64,000 bases of DNA from assembly GCA_902500995.1 (NCBI GenBank), contig CABVSR010000002.1, positions 1 to 64,000 of the forward strand, written 5' to 3'. Shown piece by piece: positions 60,101 to 64,000 of the stretch. The stretch comes from an uncultured Nitrospira sp. (GTDB lineage Bacteria > Nitrospirota > Nitrospiria > Nitrospirales > Nitrospiraceae). Each line of letters opens with the position of its first letter. The stretch's first letter is position 1. The notes beneath the pieces were generated by a model that did not search any database, was not told where the DNA came from, and saw only the letters and a program-made list of their open reading frames with translations. The translations under genes and the position numbers were made by a program.

Positions 60101-62240
60101 CATCACGGACCGCAAACGCCAGGAAACCCGATTGCTTGCGCTCACCCGTCGCCAGCAGTTGCTGTACGAGCTGGCGGATGCGGTCAATCGAGCCGAGCCG
60201 GTATCGAGCCTATACGAAACGGCCTTGGATGCCATGATCGAAGCGGTGTCTGCCGACCGCGCCTCCGTGCTGCTCTTCGACCAGGATGGCGTCATGCAAT
60301 TCAAAGCCTGGCGAGGCCTGTCGGACGAATACCGGAAGGCCGTCGAAGGCCATTCACCCTGGTCGGCCGACCAGCGGAATCCTCCTCCGCTGTTTGTTCC
60401 GGATCTCGCCGCCTCGGATCTCGAACCCTCGCTGCAGGCGACGATTCACAAGGAAGGCGTCCGGGCATTGGCCTTCATTCCCCTCACCTACGGAGGGCGG
60501 CTGCTGGGCAAGTTTATGTTGTATTTCGATCGGCCCCACCGCATGAGCGAGGAGGAAGTCGGGTGGACTCAAGCCCTGGCCGGAACGTTGGCCCTTGGCA
60601 TCGAACGAGCCAAAGCCGACCGGTTGCTCCGGTCCAGTGAAGAACGGTTGAGACTCGCCATGACCGCCGGCCGGATGGGCGCCTGGGACCTGAATCTGCT
60701 CACCGGCGACGCGACCTGGGACGCGCGGCAATCCGAACTGTTCAGCCGGCCCCCCGACCATCCCATACGCCATCTCTCGGAGTTTTACCGCTTGCTCCAT
60801 CCGGACGACGTGGCACGCGTCCAGGAGGCGGCAGGCCTGGCTCAACAGACCGGTGAATTCACGGCCGAATTCCGCATCCTCACTCCGGATGGCGGCCTGC
60901 GCTGGCTTTACGGCCACGGCGCGACCATCACCGATGAACAGGGCCAGGCAGTGCGCATGGTCGGCGTCAACTACGACATCACGGAACGCAAACGCGTCGA
61001 AGAAGACCTGCAGCGGTCGGCCGCCGAGCTGGAGCGGCGAGTGATCGAACGCACCGTGGAACTCACCGAGTCGCGCGAACAATTGCGCGCCCTGGCAACC
61101 GAACTGAATCTGGCCGGGCAGCGCGAGCGGCAACGATTGGCAACCGAACTGCATGACTACTTGGCCCAGCTCCTCGCGCTCAGCCGTATTCGGCTGACGC
61201 AGGCCATGCAACAGCCGCTGCCGCCCGAGCTGGCAAAAACCTTACATGAACTGCAGGACGTGACCACCCAGGCCTTGACCTACACGAGAACGCTGGTCGC
61301 CCAATTGAGCCCGCCGGTCCTGAAAGAGTTCGGCTTGCCGGTGGCCTTGGGCTGGTTGGCCGAGCAAATGCTGCAGCGGGATCTCCGGGTCACCCTCCAT
61401 CTGGGACCGGAACGGCTTCCCCTGCCGGAAGACCAGGCCATGCTGCTGTTTCAATCCGTCCGCGAATTGCTCATGAACGTCGTCAAACATGCCTCGGTGA
61501 ACGAGGCCGTCATGACCGTGCGCGTCGAGGAAGGATGCCTGAACATCACCGTGGCGGATGAAGGTGTCGGCTTCGCGCAATCGGACCATGCGTCTCTTCG
61601 CAAGGACGGGCGCGTGCCGGGATTCGGATTGTTCAGCATCCGTGAGCGTATGCTGGCCATCGGCGGGAGATTTGAATTACACTCACTCCCCGGCAGGGGA
61701 ACGGAAGCGACGCTGAGAGTGCCGCTCGCCTCCCGGCCCGAGCAGGACCGGATATCTTCGACCTCGCAGGGCGCCGCCATCGAACCAGCGATGTCTTCGT
61801 TGGCACGGTCGGCCGGCGATCAGGCCGGGATAAACGGGCATGCTCCCGGCGCCACGAAGCAGATACGGGTGTTGATTGCCGATGACCATGCCATGGTGCG
61901 CCAGGGCCTCTGCGGATTGCTTGCCGGCTATGCGGACATCCAGGTCGTGGCGGAAGCGGCCAACGGCAGCGAGGCGCTCGCGCAAGCGCGGCAATGGCGC
62001 CCCGACGTCGTGCTCATGGACGTCAACATGCCGGTGATGGACGGGATTCAGGCGACCAGATTGATCAAGGAGATCCTTCCCGCCACCATCGTCATCGGCC
62101 TGTCCGTGCAAACGATCGCCCACGTCGGCCATGAAATGAAAGAAGCCGGCGCCGCAGCCTTCTTGAACAAAGAAGCCGCCGTCGAAGATCTCTATCAGAC
62201 GATCCAGACGGCCAGAAAGGAACTCTTTAACCGCTTATGA
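57114..62240 (+). CDS. Hybrid sensor kinase with two kinase modules and two receivers
   Basis: A 1708-residue cytosolic protein. Order, with rough residues: PAS (20-165), GAF (170-335), HisKA with phospho-His in NISHELRTPL (about 353), HATPase (460-560; NLLSNAFKHT and SGIGLALVQEVV), receiver 1 (621-735; LIADDNADMR, LSDIMMPQLD), PAS (755-870), PAS (882-1002), GAF (1009-1168), PAS (1169-1296), a NarX-type HisKA_3 (about 1333-1395; RQRLATELHDYLAQLLALSR), a second HATPase (1440-1535), and a NarL-type receiver 2 (1582-1707; LIADDHAMVRQGL, VLMDVNMPVMDG) without a DNA-binding domain. Both modules look intact. No membrane segment is seen. The signal is unknown. Confidence 0.88.
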   Translation: MKATDIFSWLTGSEMGERIREFDWSQTALGPLERWPTTLLSTLGICLTARFPLATYWGPQGRLLYNDAWRPILGDKHPWALGRPAEEVWPEIWDRLQPLFHTVLNEGQATWRSDELLPMQRFGYTEECYFDYSFNPIRGESGQVEGILNIVQETTYRVLNDRRATLLRELAALSGSAQNEEEACARILQALATDPADVPFALLYQIDRDQRQARLAGCIGLDEPSCARRDVVNLSEDHAAEGWPLAAAVRQGGPSVLDDLADRFGLLPGGAWPEPARQGLLLPIDTTVQEGGVILVAGISPRRPLDDHYHHFFRMLGSHMAVAINNARAYQSEQRRAEALAELDRAKTTFFSNISHELRTPLTLMLGPLEEELRQRPDSPSLEVAHRNSMRLLKLVNTLLDFSRIEAGRAEACYQPTDLAGYSADLASSFRSAIETAGVTFVVDCPSLPDAVYVDRSMWEKIVLNLLSNAFKHTFQGQIRLSMRHDAAGVALMVSDTGVGIPEEALPLLFERFYRVDNRRSRTHEGSGIGLALVQEVVHLHGGTVEVTSRLYEGSTFTVRLPWGKGHLPADRIDEVEEQATRSTSTAAYVQEALHWLPDHARLKPAASGLSAASPPSARARVLIADDNADMRRYIERLLSSRYDIVAACDGQAALEEIRRHPPDLVLSDIMMPQLDGIGLLNAVRADPALRSLPVILLSARAGEESRIEGLREGADDYLVKPFSAQELTARVATHLELSRIRRQAQADITRSKLFLERIADSTPDLLFVFDLLERRALYLNHGVKSLLGYDREHLPAMQDNPVARLVHPEDVPRVEQWLARFQSAADGEVLEHRHRLRHADGTYRWFAVRASVFDRTPERRAKEIIGIAGDTTDQMRAEQQIAASEARFRALVSQATAAVSQTDLSGRFLFVNRRFCDILGYEESELLGLRMQQITEPEDLPRNLTLFNRLVQGGPDFVIEKRYRRKDGTPVWMSVSVGGVREGAELRHIVAVGLDITDRKRQETRLLALTRRQQLLYELADAVNRAEPVSSLYETALDAMIEAVSADRASVLLFDQDGVMQFKAWRGLSDEYRKAVEGHSPWSADQRNPPPLFVPDLAASDLEPSLQATIHKEGVRALAFIPLTYGGRLLGKFMLYFDRPHRMSEEEVGWTQALAGTLALGIERAKADRLLRSSEERLRLAMTAGRMGAWDLNLLTGDATWDARQSELFSRPPDHPIRHLSEFYRLLHPDDVARVQEAAGLAQQTGEFTAEFRILTPDGGLRWLYGHGATITDEQGQAVRMVGVNYDITERKRVEEDLQRSAAELERRVIERTVELTESREQLRALATELNLAGQRERQRLATELHDYLAQLLALSRIRLTQAMQQPLPPELAKTLHELQDVTTQALTYTRTLVAQLSPPVLKEFGLPVALGWLAEQMLQRDLRVTLHLGPERLPLPEDQAMLLFQSVRELLMNVVKHASVNEAVMTVRVEEGCLNITVADEGVGFAQSDHASLRKDGRVPGFGLFSIRERMLAIGGRFELHSLPGRGTEATLRVPLASRPEQDRISSTSQGAAIEPAMSSLARSAGDQAGINGHAPGATKQIRVLIADDHAMVRQGLCGLLAGYADIQVVAEAANGSEALAQARQWRPDVVLMDVNMPVMDGIQATRLIKEILPATIVIGLSVQTIAHVGHEMKEAGAAAFLNKEAAVEDLYQTIQTARKELFNRL

Positions 62241-64000
62241 CGCGATTCCAACAGAAGCCCAATCCGGCCGTGTCCATCGGCATCGGCCTATCGATGGCCG
62301 CGCTGCTGCTGGCGGATGTGTATACTCCGCTGGGTATCGCCGTTTGGGTCTTGTACCTCGTGCCGCTGGTGTTGTCGTACCTCACCTGGGGCCCTATGGT
62401 GCCGGTAACAATCGGCGCCACGGTTTCGTTCTTCATGTTTTTGGGTTGGTTGATCAGCCCTCCGGGGGTGGACCCGACCCTGTCGTTGGTCAATCGTGGC
62501 ATGGGCCTGGCCACGGTCTGCGCACTCGCCGTATTCGGATATCAATTCATCACCAGCCGGCTGGCGCTCCGCAAAGAAGAATGGATCCGCGTGGGGCAGA
62601 CCACGCTCAGCGAACGCATGATGGGCGAACAGGGGCTTTTTGCTCTGGCAGACAACGTGCTGCAGGGACTCGCCCAATACCTGGACGCGCAGGGCGGCGC
62701 GATTTTCGTCGCCGAAGGTTCCCGATTTCATCGTCTGGCGGCCTATGGCGTTCCGGAAGGCACCTCCCTCCCCGACCGGTTTCAGACCGGCGAGGGCTTA
62801 TTGGGCCAGGCGCTTCACACCAAACGGCCCATCGTCGTGCAGGATTTGCCGGAAGGCTATTTCACCGTCGGCTCCGCGCTGGGACGCAGCGCCCCGCGGC
62901 ACCTGCTGATCGCCCCCATCGGCGTCGACGGCATGATCAACACGGTCCTCGAGCTGGCATTTTTCCATCCGGTACACGATTCGGATCGGGAGCTGATCGA
63001 TCGGATGGCGGAATCGATCGCGGTGGCAGTGCGATCGGCTCAGTACCGGACCCGTTTGCAGGAGCTGCTCGAAGAAACCCAGCGGCAGGCCGAAGAACTG
63101 CAGGTTCAAAGCGAAGAACTGCGGGTCGCCAATGAGGAATTGGAAGAGCAAAGCCGCGCCCTCAAGGAATCGCACGGCCGGCTGGAACAGCAACAGGCCG
63201 AGTTGGAACAGACGAATGCGCAATTGGAGGAACAGGCGCAAATCCTGGAAATGCAAAAAGAAGAACTCGGCCAAGCCGCCGTCGTCTCCGAAGAGCAGAA
63301 GCGGCAATTGGAGCGGGTCAGCCGTTACAAGTCGGAATTCCTCGCCAACATGTCCCATGAAATGCGGACACCGCTCAATTCCACGCTGATTTTGGCCAAA
63401 CTGCTGGCCGATAATCCTCGGGGCAACCTGACCGCCGATCAGGTGAAATCGGCGCTCACGATCGAATCGGCCGGCCACGACCTCCTGACCTTGATCGACG
63501 ATGTGCTGGACCTGGCCAAAGTCGAAGCGGGCCGCATCGAGATCACCCCGGGAGAAATCTCGCTGCAACGCCTGCTCGATAGTCTGCAGGCGCTGTTCCA
63601 GCCGCTGGCCGCGCAGAAACAGTTGCACCTTCGTACGAGGCGCGCTCCCGGCACGCCGGCCACTATTCAATCCGACTGGCAGCGGCTCGAGCAGGTGTTG
63701 AAGAATCTCCTGTCCAACGCCATCAAATTCACCGAGACGGGCGAGGTGTCGCTGGAGATCTCGATGCGTCCCGACGGCCGTGTCGCCTTTGCCGTGCAGG
63801 ACACGGGAGTCGGCATCCCCCAGGCCCAGCAAGACTTGATCTTTGAACCCTTCTGCCAAGGGGACGGCACCACCAGCCGGAAATACGGCGGCACCGGTCT
63901 GGGATTGTCCATCTCCCGCGAATTCGTCCGCTTGCTGGGAGGAGAGATTCACCTCGCCAGCGCTCCGGGACAAGGCAGCACCTTCACGCTCATCTTGCCG
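62237..64000 (+). CDS. Membrane-bound sensor histidine kinase (cut by window edge)
   Basis: The frame is open from ATG 62237, which overlaps the stop of the preceding kinase (ATGA), to the window end: 588 codons without a stop. Residues about 12-115 contain four hydrophobic helices (ISIHQ-like loops absent; LSMAALLLADVYTPLGIAVW, VPVTIGATVSFFMFLGWLIS). A GAF domain (about 130-270), a long coiled coil (275-360; LEEQSRALKESHGRLEQQQA), HisKA (SEFLANMSHEMRTPLNS, about 372) and HATPase (NLLSNAIKFTETG, DTGVGIPQAQQDLIFEPF, GGTGLGLSISREFVRLLGG) follow. Receivers probably lie beyond 64000, as hybrid kinases of this layout often have them. Confidence 0.88.
   Translation, partial: MTRFQQKPNPAVSIGIGLSMAALLLADVYTPLGIAVWVLYLVPLVLSYLTWGPMVPVTIGATVSFFMFLGWLISPPGVDPTLSLVNRGMGLATVCALAVFGYQFITSRLALRKEEWIRVGQTTLSERMMGEQGLFALADNVLQGLAQYLDAQGGAIFVAEGSRFHRLAAYGVPEGTSLPDRFQTGEGLLGQALHTKRPIVVQDLPEGYFTVGSALGRSAPRHLLIAPIGVDGMINTVLELAFFHPVHDSDRELIDRMAESIAVAVRSAQYRTRLQELLEETQRQAEELQVQSEELRVANEELEEQSRALKESHGRLEQQQAELEQTNAQLEEQAQILEMQKEELGQAAVVSEEQKRQLERVSRYKSEFLANMSHEMRTPLNSTLILAKLLADNPRGNLTADQVKSALTIESAGHDLLTLIDDVLDLAKVEAGRIEITPGEISLQRLLDSLQALFQPLAAQKQLHLRTRRAPGTPATIQSDWQRLEQVLKNLLSNAIKFTETGEVSLEISMRPDGRVAFAVQDTGVGIPQAQQDLIFEPFCQGDGTTSRKYGGTGLGLSISREFVRLLGGEIHLASAPGQGSTFTLILP

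Overview
The window looks like a GC-rich chromosomal stretch of a Nitrospira-like bacterium (phylum Nitrospirota). This is inferred from the mix of families (Slp lipoproteins, Ku/LigD, YtxH/BON/holin stress proteins, Ski2-like helicase, CusA/CzcA-type efflux) and from interspersed repeats of a kind I associate with Nitrospira intergenic regions. No rRNA, CRISPR array, transposase or prophage was seen. One tRNA gene, tRNA-Arg(ACG), lies near 18.5 kb.

Layout. 1-6.8 kb, minus strand: a heavy-metal RND efflux operon (TolC-like channel, lipoprotein adaptor, CzcA-type pump), then a HEAT-repeat protein and the start of peptide deformylase. 6.8-11 kb, minus strand: a complete polyamine-type ABC transporter (PotA, B, C, D) behind a small coiled-coil protein. 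11-15.4 kb, plus strand: glgC followed by a Ski2-like helicase split into two genes in swapped order, the C-terminal half before the N-terminal half, with related repeat arrays in inverted orientation flanking the N-terminal half. 15.5-18.4 kb: an outer-membrane barrel protein and a secreted BACON-like/fibronectin protein behind a textbook sigma-54 promoter.

From the tRNA to about 57 kb lies a long stress and maintenance island. It holds YtxH, BON, DUF4403, hemerythrin, a DUF883-like protein, a holin-like protein, two YihY proteins, AI-2E, a PoxB-like enzyme, an ASRT protein, LigD and Ku (non-homologous end joining), glycogen debranching enzyme and TreZ, a Rieske oxidoreductase, Slp lipoproteins, cupredoxin-like lipoproteins, a HAD-ATPase fusion, a large catalase, a phospholipase D/VTT protein, an EEP phosphatase and a four-helix copper-binding protein. 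Reading the intergenic DNA shows one recurring element before nearly every transcription unit here: an 18-bp palindrome, ACTAGG-N6-CCTAGT, followed 21-24 bases later by a -10-like hexamer, placed correctly relative to each start codon on both strands. I see none in the first 18 kb. This suggests a single activator-controlled regulon covering DNA repair, compatible-solute and glycogen metabolism, oxidative-stress defence and envelope maintenance.

The last 7 kb (plus strand) encode two sensor kinases with overlapping genes. The first is a 1708-residue protein with two complete kinase modules of different classes and two receivers, itself preceded by a copy of the palindrome. The second is membrane-bound and runs off the window end.
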